DNA from: Curtobacterium pusillum
GTDB taxonomy: Bacteria; Actinomycetota; Actinomycetes; Actinomycetales; Microbacteriaceae
Assembly: GCA_002025645.1 (NCBI GenBank)
Contig: CP018783.1
Location: 124,001 to 188,000, forward strand
DNA length: 64,000 nt
Direction of reading: 5' to 3'
This document shows positions 47,566-55,345 of the stretch, in pieces (the first letter of the stretch is position 1; each line of letters begins with the position of its first letter). The translations under genes and the position numbers were made by a program. A model generated the notes under the pieces. It was given only the letters and a program-made list of their open reading frames with translations, did no database searches and had not been told where the DNA came from.

Positions 47566-48789
47566 ATGTGCCCGAGTGAGATCCCGGCCGACGCCCGCTA
47601 CGAGGAACTGATCGCGCCGCTGCGACCGGTGATCGACCGGATCGCCGTCGACGCCCGGCAACGGGAACGCGAGGAGCGGCTCGCCACCGACCAGCTCGGG
47701 TGGCTCGTCGACGCCGGGTTCGCCCGCTGGCGCACCCCGGTCGAGTGGGGCGGGGTCGGTGCCCGGCTGTCGGACGTCTTCCGTGCGATCGCCGAGATCG
47801 CCGAGGTCGATCCGAACCTCGCGCACGTGTGGCGGAACCACTTCTCGTTCATCGAGGACCGGGTGCACGCCGAGGGGAGCCCGTTCGACCGGGAGATCGT
47901 CGCGCGACTCGGTGGCGGCGAGTTCGTCGGCGGCGGGTGGAGCGAGACCCCGAACACCGCCGGCGTCGACATCACCACCCGGATCACCCGCGACCCGGAC
48001 GGCGGCTGGCGCGTGACCGGCCGGAAGTTCTACTCGACGGGCAGCGTCTACGCGCGGTGGATCACGGTGCTGGCACTCGACGACACCGGATCGCGGTTCG
48101 TGGCCCTGGTGGACGCCCAGGACCCGGGCGTCCACATCGGCGACGACTGGGACGGCTTCGGGCAACGGATCACCGGCAGCGGGAGCGTGGCGTACACCGA
48201 CGTGCGGGTGCCCGACGAACGGGTGCTGCCGTACGCGACGCGCTACCCCTACCAGGAGCAGTACTACCAGACGGTGATGCACGCGATCCTCGTCGGCATC
48301 GGGCGGGCGGCGCTCCGTGAGGGGATCGCGGCGCTGCGCTCCCGGGCCCGCGGGCACCACAACGGCACCGCCGAGGACCCGACGCGGGACCCCGAGCTGC
48401 TCGGCACGATCGGCACCGTCGCCGCCCGGGTGTACGCCGCCGACGCCGCGTTCACCGCGAGCCTCGGCCCGGTGGACGCCGCCGTCGACCGGCACGCGGA
48501 ACTCCGGGCGACCGGGGCGGACCCGTCGACGGACCCGGTCCTGCGCGCCGCCCTCGAACGGAGCTGGATCGCGGTCGCCCAGGCGCAGACGGTCGTCACC
48601 GACGCCGTGCTCGACGCGACCACGCTCGTGTTCGACGCCCTCGGATCGAGCGGCACCTTCCGGTCCCTGGGCCTCGACCGGCACTGGCGGAACGCCCGGA
48701 CCCTGGCGTCGCACAACCCGCGCGTGCACAAGCGACGCATCGTCGGCGACCTGCTCGTGAACGGTGCCAGTCCGCTCGACCGCGCGTAA
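47566..48789 (+). CDS. Acyl-CoA-dehydrogenase-fold monooxygenase (DszC/SfnB-like)
   Basis: 407 residues. The ACAD fold with FARWRTPVEWGGVGARLSDV, GWSETPNTAGVDITTRITRD, TGRKFYSTGSVYARWITVLA and RHWRNARTLASHNPRVHKRR (the DszC/SfnB-type C-terminal block). Members use FMNH2 or FAD to oxygenate organosulfur compounds such as dibenzothiophene or dimethyl sulfone. Its own leaderless promoter separates it from the RT. Functions with a flavin reductase and the adjacent LLM enzymes. Confidence 0.9.
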   Translation: MCPSEIPADARYEELIAPLRPVIDRIAVDARQREREERLATDQLGWLVDAGFARWRTPVEWGGVGARLSDVFRAIAEIAEVDPNLAHVWRNHFSFIEDRVHAEGSPFDREIVARLGGGEFVGGGWSETPNTAGVDITTRITRDPDGGWRVTGRKFYSTGSVYARWITVLALDDTGSRFVALVDAQDPGVHIGDDWDGFGQRITGSGSVAYTDVRVPDERVLPYATRYPYQEQYYQTVMHAILVGIGRAALREGIAALRSRARGHHNGTAEDPTRDPELLGTIGTVAARVYAADAAFTASLGPVDAAVDRHAELRATGADPSTDPVLRAALERSWIAVAQAQTVVTDAVLDATTLVFDALGSSGTFRSLGLDRHWRNARTLASHNPRVHKRRIVGDLLVNGASPLDRA

Positions 48790-48795
48790 CCCGCC

Positions 48796-48810
48796 GTCAC
48801 GAGGCGCAAC
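48796..48810 (+). promoter_or_regulatory. GTCACG-N3-CGCAAC element, copy 1
   Basis: GTCACG (48796-48801), AGG, CGCAAC (48805-48810), 38 nt upstream of TACGGT (48849-48854), a likely -10 for the operon starting at 48931. The same composite element occurs twice before 51255. Confidence 0.45.
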
Positions 48811-48864
48811 CCGACGACACCTGCACCCGGCGCGCGCGCTCCGCCCCGTACGGTCGTCGGCAAC

Positions 48865-48903
48865 GGCCCGCCACGGACGCAGGGGAGGCGATGGTGGCGG
48901 GCC
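48865..48903 (+). promoter_or_regulatory. Predicted 5'-leader hairpin with Shine-Dalgarno-like loop
   Basis: GGCCCGCCAC (48865-48874) and GTGGCGGGCC (48894-48903), 10-bp perfect stem; the 19-nt loop contains AGGGGAGG. It lies in the roughly 70-nt leader between the -10 box and the real Shine-Dalgarno sequence (GGAGGGACC) of the next gene. Confidence 0.5.
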
Positions 48904-48930
48904 GCTCTGCACGCGTACGGAGGGACCACC

Positions 48931-49716
48931 GTGACCGAGACACCCGCACCGACGATCGTCACCGTGCCGGACGCCGACCTCGCGGCGGCCGTCGCCCGAC
49001 CCGGCGGGATCGCCCGGCTCGCCGACCGGATCCGGGCCTCGGGCGCCGTGGCCGTCGCGATCGGAACCGACCGCTTCGACGCCGAACACGGTCGTGGCCA
49101 CCGGCTCGACCCGACCACCGCGGCGCTCGCCCTCGGCCGAGCACTGCCCACGCACGGGTTGCTCGTCGCCGCGGCCCCCACCCGGGAGCACCCGTACAAC
49201 GTCGCCCGACGGGTGCTGTCCCTCGACCACGTCCTGCACGCCCGGGTCGGACTCGTCGTCGGCGCGCGGGACCACGGGCTGCCGGCGACGGGGGAGCAGC
49301 ACGACCCGGCCGAGTTCGCCGAGGTCGTGCGCGGCCTCTGGCGGACGTGGCCGCTCGACAGCATCATCGGCGACCGCGAGGCCGGACGGTTCGCCGACAC
49401 GACCCGGATCCACCCGCTCGACCACGACGGCGGACCGGGCGGGTACCGGGTCCGGGGGCCGCTGACGACGCCGTCGAGCCGGCAGGGCGAACCCGTCCTC
49501 GCGGTCTGGCACGACGTCGCGTACCCGGGTGCCGACCTGGTGCTCGGTGCGCACCGGGACGACGCCGAGGCCGCGCACCCACTCGTCCCGTTGCCGGCCG
49601 CAGCCGACGCGTCGGAGCCGAGCCGCGCCTCCTGGCCCTCCACCGGTCCCGCGACCCACCGACGGACACTCCGTGACCTGCTCGGCCTGCCCGTCCCCGC
49701 GACGGTCGGCGCATGA
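48931..49716 (+). CDS. Shortened luciferase-like monooxygenase homologue, module 2 first partner
   Basis: 261 residues, about 110-160 shorter than its counterparts at 43408 and 51653. It keeps the middle part (GLLVAAAPTREHPYNVARRV, VVRGLWRTWPLDSIIGDREA, SRQGEPVLAVWHDVAYPGAD) but lacks the N-terminal HPAAWR segment and the last barrel strands, so it may be a non-catalytic partner or chaperone-like subunit of the following enzyme. GTG preceded by GGAGGGACC. Coupled to the partner by ATGA. Confidence 0.78.
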   Translation: MTETPAPTIVTVPDADLAAAVARPGGIARLADRIRASGAVAVAIGTDRFDAEHGRGHRLDPTTAALALGRALPTHGLLVAAAPTREHPYNVARRVLSLDHVLHARVGLVVGARDHGLPATGEQHDPAEFAEVVRGLWRTWPLDSIIGDREAGRFADTTRIHPLDHDGGPGGYRVRGPLTTPSSRQGEPVLAVWHDVAYPGADLVLGAHRDDAEAAHPLVPLPAAADASEPSRASWPSTGPATHRRTLRDLLGLPVPATVGA

Positions 49717-50981
49717 GCGCCGACGCCGGGCTCGTCCTCGGGGTCAACCTGCAGGGCTTCGGCCAGCGGCCGGCGGCCTGGCGGACCCAGGACGTCGAAC
49801 CGACCGACCTGCTCACCGCCGAGTTCTGGGGCGACCTCGGCAGGATCGCGGAACGCGGGCTGCTCGACATGGTGTTCTTCGCCGACCACCCCGCGCTCGG
49901 CGACCCGAACGTGCGTGCGTACGGGCTGCTCGAACCGTTCGTGGCGCTCGGAGCGATCGCCGACGCGACCACTCACCTCGGGCTCGTCGGGACGGCCTCG
50001 ACCACCTACAACGACCCGGTGGACCTCGCCGAGCGGCTGCTGTCGCTCGACACGGTCTCGGGCGGCCGGGTGGCGTGGAACGCGGTGACGACCTACGACC
50101 GGTCGGTGTCGGCGAACTTCGGCGTCGCGACGAACCCAGAGCGACCCGAGCGGTACGCCCGTGCCGGGGAGGTCGTCGACCTCGTCCAGGCGCTCTGGCG
50201 GTCCGCCGCCACCGGGGTCCCCGTCGACCACCACGGGGAGTTCACCGAGTTCGCCGGAACGATCAGCGTCCCGCCGTCGGCGCAGGGACACCCCGTGGTG
50301 TTCCAGGCCGGGGGATCGCCGCACGGCCGGGACCTCGCCGCCCGGGTCGCGGAGGGCGTGTTCGCCGTCGAACTGACGCCCGAGCCGGCACGGGAGCACT
50401 ACCGGGCGGTGAAGCAGGCCGCCGAGACGTACGGCCGGCGTGCGGCGGACGTGGCGATCGTCCCGGGGCTGTCGCTCGTGCTCGGCAGCACCGAGGCCGA
50501 GGCGCAGCGGCGGTTCGACGAGCTCGAGGCCCTCGCCCCGGACGGCTACTCGCTCCGGGCGCTCGGGACGCACCTCGACGCCGACCTCACCGACCTCGAC
50601 CCGGACGCGCCGATCCCCGCGGCGATCCTCGACCGCGAGGTCGACCCCGTGACGTACGGCCCGTCGCTCGGCTACCACGAGACCGTCGTGCGCTGGGTCC
50701 GCTCGCACAACACGTCCCTGCGCGAGGTGCTGCGCGGCTTCGGCGGGTACGGCGCCCGGATCGTGGTCGGCACCCCCGAGCAGGCCGCCGACACCATCGA
50801 GGAGTGGTACCGGACCGGGGCCGCCGACGGGTTCAACCTGATGATCGACGAGTTCCCGCGGGGCCTCGAGACCGTGGTCGACGAGGTCGTGCCGATCCTG
50901 CAGCGCCGCGGGGTGTTCCACCGCGAGTACGAGGACGTCACGTTGCGCGGGCGGCTCGGCGCGCGGGCGCGCGGGCTGTAG
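49713..50981 (+). CDS. NtaA/SnaA-like FMN-dependent monooxygenase, module 2 second partner
   Basis: 422 residues. VNLQGFGQRPAAWRTQDVEP at 12-31, DMVFFADHPAL near 48, TTYNDPVDLAERLLSLDTVS, GRVAWNAVTTYD and RPERYARAGEVVDLVQALW. Unlike modules 1 and 3, this second partner carries the RPAAWR motif that is in the first partner there. Ends just before palindrome copy 9. Confidence 0.9.
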   Translation: MSADAGLVLGVNLQGFGQRPAAWRTQDVEPTDLLTAEFWGDLGRIAERGLLDMVFFADHPALGDPNVRAYGLLEPFVALGAIADATTHLGLVGTASTTYNDPVDLAERLLSLDTVSGGRVAWNAVTTYDRSVSANFGVATNPERPERYARAGEVVDLVQALWRSAATGVPVDHHGEFTEFAGTISVPPSAQGHPVVFQAGGSPHGRDLAARVAEGVFAVELTPEPAREHYRAVKQAAETYGRRAADVAIVPGLSLVLGSTEAEAQRRFDELEALAPDGYSLRALGTHLDADLTDLDPDAPIPAAILDREVDPVTYGPSLGYHETVVRWVRSHNTSLREVLRGFGGYGARIVVGTPEQAADTIEEWYRTGAADGFNLMIDEFPRGLETVVDEVVPILQRRGVFHREYEDVTLRGRLGARARGL

Positions 50982-50989
50982 CCGGCGGC

Positions 50990-51032
50990 GGCCTGGAGGC
51001 GCGTGGCGGCGCCGCCACGCGCCTCCAGTCCG
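50990..51032. repeat. Dispersed palindrome, copy 9
   Basis: Core 50993-51028 is a perfect 36-bp palindrome, CTGGAGGCGCGTGGCGGC and its inverse. It follows the stop of the upstream monooxygenase by 9 nt and is immediately followed by repeat family 2. Confidence 0.93.
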
Positions 51033-51124
51033 CAGTGTGCGAGGTCTCGTGCACGGTGCGAGCCGCGCGGGCCCGCACACTGTGCGGAACCTCGCACGGT
51101 GCGTCGGCCTCGCACGGTGCGAGG
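51031..51124. repeat. Repeat family 2, copy 2 (inverted), plus short palindrome
   Basis: CAGTGTGCGAGGT (51033-51045) at the left and TGTGCGGAACCTCGCAC (51081-51097) at the right match the arms at 32811-32880 in inverted order. CCTCGCACGGTGCGAGG (51108-51124) is a further perfect 17-nt palindrome. Two 10-bp direct repeats GTGACGCCGY follow at 51145-51164. Confidence 0.65.
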
Positions 51125-51178
51125 GCGCGCACCGCGCGGCGCGCGTGACGCCGTGTGACGCCGCGGCGGCGGCGCCGC

Positions 51179-51247
51179 GTCACACGACGCAACGCCCGGT
51201 CACGCTCCGCAACACCCGTCGTCCCCGGGCCCGGTCGGTCATAGCGT
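51179..51247 (+). promoter_or_regulatory. Tandem GTCACR-N3-CGCAAC elements and leaderless promoter
   Basis: GTCACA-CGA-CGCAAC (51179-51193) and GTCACG-CTC-CGCAAC (51199-51213) are spaced exactly 20 bp apart, i.e. on the same DNA face. TAGCGT (51242-51247) lies 28 nt further and 7 nt before ATG 51255. The elements sit where an activator would touch polymerase at -35. Confidence 0.55.
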
Positions 51248-51254
51248 CGCCACC

Positions 51255-51614
51255 ATGACCGACTACCTCGACCGCGAGCACGACAAGACCTTCACGAAGG
51301 TCTACAAGCAGCAGACCCCGGACATCCTCAAGGCCTTCGTGCAGTTCGACGAGTCGGTGTTCCAGGCCGAGGGACGCGAGATCCCGCTCAAGTACCGGGA
51401 GCTCATCGCGCTGGCGGTCGGCATCACCACGCAGTGCGTCTACTGCATCGACGGCCACAGCCAGCGCGCGGTGAAGGCCGGCGCGAACGAGGCCGAGCTC
51501 GCCGAGGCCGCCTGGGTCGCCACGGCCATCCGCGCCGGCGGCGGGTTCGCCCACGGCCGCCTCGGCTTCAAGTTCGGCGCCGACGCCGCGGCTCCCGCCC
51601 CGCACGAGCACTGA
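51255..51614 (+). CDS. Carboxymuconolactone decarboxylase family protein (AhpD-like)
   Basis: 119 residues. The CMD core ELIALAVGITTQCVYCIDGH carries C-x2-C-x3-H, the AhpD-type peroxidase or disulfide-relay motif, followed by RAVKAGANEAELAEAAWVA. Such proteins commonly cluster with LLM enzymes and may detoxify peroxide leaked from uncoupled flavin monooxygenases. First gene of the long plus-strand unit to 61736. Confidence 0.92.
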   Translation: MTDYLDREHDKTFTKVYKQQTPDILKAFVQFDESVFQAEGREIPLKYRELIALAVGITTQCVYCIDGHSQRAVKAGANEAELAEAAWVATAIRAGGGFAHGRLGFKFGADAAAPAPHEH

Positions 51615-51652
51615 CCACCGCCCACCGACCACACCCGACGGAAGCGCACCCC

Positions 51653-52909
51653 ATGCCCGACCGCACCACCCTCGTCACCGCCCTGCAGGGCGCCGGCTGG
51701 CACCCCGCCGCCTGGCGCACCGCCGGCCCCGCGGCGCAGCGCCTCACCAGCCTCCGGCACTGGCGCGACGTCGTCGTGGAGCAGGACCGACTCGGCGTCG
51801 ACGCCGTCACGATCGAGGACTCCTTCACCGCGGGTCCGGTCGACGCGACCGGCGAGCTCGACACCGGCAGCGTCGTCGGCCGCCTCGACGCCCTCCTCGT
51901 CGCGAACGCGGTCGCCCCCGCGACCCGCGCGATCGGTCTGGTGCCGACCGTCTCGGTGACGCACACCGAGCCCTTCCACGTCGCCACGGGCCTCCAGACC
52001 CTCGACCACGTCTCGCAGGGGCGAGCCGGGTGGCGGGTCCAGGTGAGCCCGACGCCCCGCGAAGCGGCGCTCTTCGGGCGCCGTCCAGGCGGCGACGAGG
52101 CCGCGGTCCTGTTCGACGAGGCGCGCGAGGTCGCCGAGGTCGTCTCGCGACTCTGGGACAGCTGGGACGACGACGCGATCATCCGTGACGTGACCACCGG
52201 CCGGTTCATCGACCGCGACCGCATCCACAACGCCGAGTTCGAGGGGTCCTTCGTGTCGGTGCACGGCGCGTCGATCGTGCCGCGGTCGCCGCAGGGCCGT
52301 CCGCCGGTCTTCTCGCTGGCGCACCGCGCCGACGCGGCCGCGTTCGCCGTCGACGCTGCGGACGTCGTGCTGGTCACGCCCGGCTACGGCGGTCTGGGCC
52401 CACGCCGGCCGGTACCCGACCGTCGCGGAGCGGCGGGCGGGCCGAGCTGGTGGGGAGAGGCACGGGACACGCTGGCACTCGTCCGTGACGCTGAGCAGGC
52501 GGCCGGCTCCGACGTCCGTCGTCCGGTCCTCGCCGACCTCGCGGTGCTCATCGGGTCGTCGTCGGCCGCGGCCGCGGACGCGCTCGCTGCGCTCGACGCC
52601 GCAGCCGGAGCCCCGTACGCGTCGACGTCCGACACGTCCGTGCTGGCGACGACCGTGCCCGAGCTCGTGACGCGCATCGGTGACCTGCGGGACCTCGGGT
52701 TCGCCGGTGTCCGGCTCCGCCCGCTGCGCATCCCGCTCGACTCCACGGCGATCGCCCGCGAGCTCGTCCCCGCGCTCGTCACGGCCGGCCTCCGCGCCGA
52801 CGTGGCCTCGCGTCCCACCGCCGACCTGCGCACGCGGCTCGGCATCGCCCCGGCGGTCAGCCGGTACGCGTCCGTCTCCGGTTCCGCCCCCGTGGAGGTC
52901 TCAGCATGA
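51653..52909 (+). CDS. Luciferase-like flavin monooxygenase, module 3 first partner
   Basis: 418 residues. GAGWHPAAWRTAGPAAQ at 13-29, GVDAVTIEDSFTAGPV near 50, AIGLVPTVSVTHTEPFHVAT and VVSRLWDSWDDDAIIRDVTT closely parallel the 43408 product; a 45-residue insertion (VTPGYGGLGPRRPVPDRRGA) distinguishes it. ATG 51653; stop overlaps the next ATG. Confidence 0.87.
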   Translation: MPDRTTLVTALQGAGWHPAAWRTAGPAAQRLTSLRHWRDVVVEQDRLGVDAVTIEDSFTAGPVDATGELDTGSVVGRLDALLVANAVAPATRAIGLVPTVSVTHTEPFHVATGLQTLDHVSQGRAGWRVQVSPTPREAALFGRRPGGDEAAVLFDEAREVAEVVSRLWDSWDDDAIIRDVTTGRFIDRDRIHNAEFEGSFVSVHGASIVPRSPQGRPPVFSLAHRADAAAFAVDAADVVLVTPGYGGLGPRRPVPDRRGAAGGPSWWGEARDTLALVRDAEQAAGSDVRRPVLADLAVLIGSSSAAAADALAALDAAAGAPYASTSDTSVLATTVPELVTRIGDLRDLGFAGVRLRPLRIPLDSTAIARELVPALVTAGLRADVASRPTADLRTRLGIAPAVSRYASVSGSAPVEVSA

Positions 52910-54270
52910 GCGCCAAGCGTCAGGTCCACCTCGCCGCCCACTTCCCCGGCGTCAACAACACCACGATCTGGAGCGACGACCGGGCCGAGAGCCAGATCGC
53001 GTTCTCGTCGTTCGAGCACTTCGCCCGGAACGCCGAGCGCGGGCTGTTCGACTACCTGTTCCTCGCCGAGGGCCTGCGACTCCGCGAGCAGAAGGGCCGC
53101 ATCCACGACCTCGACGTCGTCGGGCGCCCGAACACGCTCGCGATCCTCGCCGCCCTCGCCGGGGTCACCGACCACATCGGCCTGGTCGGCACCCTGCAGA
53201 CCACGTTCAACGAGCCGCTCGAACTCGCGAAGCAGCTCGCGACGCTCGACCACCTCACCGACGGACGGGCCGGGTGGAACGTCGTGACCAGCTCGGACGC
53301 GTTCCACGGCGCGAACTTCCGTCGTGGCGGGTTCCTGGACCACGCCGACCGGTACACGCGGGCGGCGGAGTTCATCGAGCTGTCCCGCGAGCTCTGGGAC
53401 TCGTGGGAGTCCGACGCCGTCGTGGCGAACGCTCCGGCCGGGGTCTTCGCCGACCGCTCCCGGATCCGCGACGTCGACCACCACGGGCCCCAGTTCGACG
53501 TCACCGGGACGTTCCCGGTGCCGCGGAGCCCGCAGGGGCACCCGGTGGTCGTGCAGGCCGGCGACTCCGACGTGGGGCGCGACCTCGCCGCGGCCCACGC
53601 CGAGGTGATCTTCTCGCTGCACACCGAGTTCGACGACGCGAAGTCCTACTACGACGACATCACGGCGCGGCTCGAGCGCGTCGGCCGCTCGAAGGACGAG
53701 CTGCACATCCTGCCGGCGTCCACCTTCGTCCTCGGTGACACGCCCGTTGACGCCGCAGAGAAGGCCCGGGCGATCCAGCGCGCCCAGGTCAGCCCGGCCA
53801 CGGCGATCGCGTTCCTCGAGCAGGTGTGGAACCGCGACCTGTCCGGGTACGACGTCGACGGGCCGCTACCCGAGGTCGAGCCGGACCTCGAGGGCGCCGC
53901 GATCACCCGCGGCCGCGCGCGGCACACCCGTGACGTGCCGGCGCTCGTCAGGTCGTGGCGCGACCTCGCTTCTGCGGAGAAGCTGTCGATCCGCGACCTG
54001 GTCATCCGCGTGTCGACGCGCGGCGGGTTCGTCGGGACGCCGTCGCACATCGCCGCCGAGATCGACCGGTACGTCCAGGAACGTGCGACCGACGGGTTCG
54101 TCGTCGTCCCGCACACCAACCCGTACGGCCTCGACGAGTTCGTCGACACGGTCGTCCCGCTGCTGCAGGAGCGCGGCGTGTACCGGGAGTCCTACACCGA
54201 GGGTGCGACGCTCCGCGAGACGCTCGGTCTGCCCGGGAACATCCGGGACCGCCGGGGGGTGCTCGCGTGA
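52906..54270 (+). CDS. NtaA/SnaA/DszA-family FMN-dependent monooxygenase, module 3 second partner
   Basis: 454 residues. HFPGVNNTTIWSDDRAESQI at 13-32, DYLFLAEGLRLREQKGRIHD, TTFNEPLELAKQLATLDHLT, GRAGWNVVTSSDAFHGANFR and GGFLDHADRYTRAAEF. Very similar in layout to 44514-45881. Stop (TGA) overlaps the GTG of the tiny ORF that follows. Confidence 0.92.
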   Translation: MSAKRQVHLAAHFPGVNNTTIWSDDRAESQIAFSSFEHFARNAERGLFDYLFLAEGLRLREQKGRIHDLDVVGRPNTLAILAALAGVTDHIGLVGTLQTTFNEPLELAKQLATLDHLTDGRAGWNVVTSSDAFHGANFRRGGFLDHADRYTRAAEFIELSRELWDSWESDAVVANAPAGVFADRSRIRDVDHHGPQFDVTGTFPVPRSPQGHPVVVQAGDSDVGRDLAAAHAEVIFSLHTEFDDAKSYYDDITARLERVGRSKDELHILPASTFVLGDTPVDAAEKARAIQRAQVSPATAIAFLEQVWNRDLSGYDVDGPLPEVEPDLEGAAITRGRARHTRDVPALVRSWRDLASAEKLSIRDLVIRVSTRGGFVGTPSHIAAEIDRYVQERATDGFVVVPHTNPYGLDEFVDTVVPLLQERGVYRESYTEGATLRETLGLPGNIRDRRGVLA

Positions 54271-54314
54271 CGGCGCTCGGCCGGACGCCCGCGCGGGCGG
54301 TGGTGGCGGCGTGA
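54267..54314 (+). CDS. Fifteen-residue bridging ORF between monooxygenase and permease
   Basis: GTG 54267 overlaps the upstream stop (GTGA) and its own TGA overlaps the permease GTG at 54311 (GTGA), giving VTALGRTPARAVVAA. No independent function is likely; it would carry terminating ribosomes across the 40-nt gap and keep translation of the ABC genes coupled. Confidence 0.4.
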   Translation: MTALGRTPARAVVAA

Positions 54315-55345
54315 CCCGGTACGTGCTCTCGCGCATCGGGCAGGCGGTGCTCGTGCTCTGGGCGGCGTGGACGATCTCGTTCTTCGTCCTGTACGTCCTG
54401 CCGAGCGACCCCGCCCGCATCATGCTCGGTCCGGACGCCACCGACGTGACGCAGGCGCAGCTCGAGGCGCTGCGCCACCAGTACGGACTCGACCAGCCAG
54501 TGCTCGTGCAGTACTTCCAGCACCTCGGCTCCCTGCTGACCGGGGACCTCGGCCGCTCGATCGGCGTCGGCCGACCCGTCACCGAGGTCATCGGCGAGGC
54601 CGTCGGCCCGACCGCGCAGATCGCCGTCGTCGGCCTGCTGCTCGCGATCGTGTTCGGCGGCGGACTCGCAGTGGTCGCGACGTGGACCCGGAACCGTGCC
54701 CTCGGGCAGTTCCTGCTCCAGCTCCCTCCGGTCGGGGTCGCCGTCCCGGGCTTCTGGTTCGCCCTGCTGCTCGTGCAGTGGTTCTCGTTCGGCCTGCACG
54801 TCTTCCCGGCGTTCGGCGGTGAGGGACCGTCGTCGGTCGTCCTGCCCGCGATCACCCTGGCGCTGCCGACCGGTGCGACGATCGCCCAGCTGCTGTCGAA
54901 GTCCCTGGTCGCGACGCTCCGTGAGCCGTACGTCGACACCGCGTACGCCAAGGGCGCCGGACGGTGGCGGGTGCAGCTCCGGCACGCGCTGAAGAACGCC
55001 GCACTGCCGGCCCTCACCGTGACCGGCCTCATCGTCGGACAGCTGTTCTCCGGCACCGTCGTCACCGAGACGGTGTTCTCCCGCCCGGGCCTCGGCCGTG
55101 TCACCGCGACCGCCGTGCAGGGGCAGGACATCCCCGTCGTGCAGGGCATCGTGCTCGTCGCCGCGGCGATCTTCGTCGTCGCGAACCTCGTGGTCGACCT
55201 CGTGTACCCGCTCCTCGACCCGCGGGTCGTCCTGGCGGGGAGCCGCCGGAAGCTGCGGGAGCAGGACGGTGCGACACCGGGCGGCCCGGCCACCGGCTCG
55301 CCCGCGCCCGCCGCCCCGACCGCACCCCAGGGAGCCACCGCATGA
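54311..55345 (+). CDS. Peptide-type ABC transporter permease (DppB/OppB-like)
   Basis: 344 residues, six membrane helices. Begins YVLSRIGQAVLVLWAAWTIS; the cytoplasmic coupling loop is DTAYAKGAGRWRVQLRHALK; VTETVFSRPGLGRVTATAVQ is the DppB C-terminal signature. N-terminal periplasmic domain present (GPDATDVTQAQLEALRHQYG), a DppB trait. Forms the channel with the next gene's product. Confidence 0.93.
   Translation: MTRYVLSRIGQAVLVLWAAWTISFFVLYVLPSDPARIMLGPDATDVTQAQLEALRHQYGLDQPVLVQYFQHLGSLLTGDLGRSIGVGRPVTEVIGEAVGPTAQIAVVGLLLAIVFGGGLAVVATWTRNRALGQFLLQLPPVGVAVPGFWFALLLVQWFSFGLHVFPAFGGEGPSSVVLPAITLALPTGATIAQLLSKSLVATLREPYVDTAYAKGAGRWRVQLRHALKNAALPALTVTGLIVGQLFSGTVVTETVFSRPGLGRVTATAVQGQDIPVVQGIVLVAAAIFVVANLVVDLVYPLLDPRVVLAGSRRKLREQDGATPGGPATGSPAPAAPTAPQGATA

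Noticed and set aside
48891..49676. Overlapping ORF starting MVAGRSARVRR ahead of the short LLM gene
   Set aside because: It is in another frame of the real gene and is an Arg-rich shadow; its ATG falls in the leader hairpin and has no plausible product.
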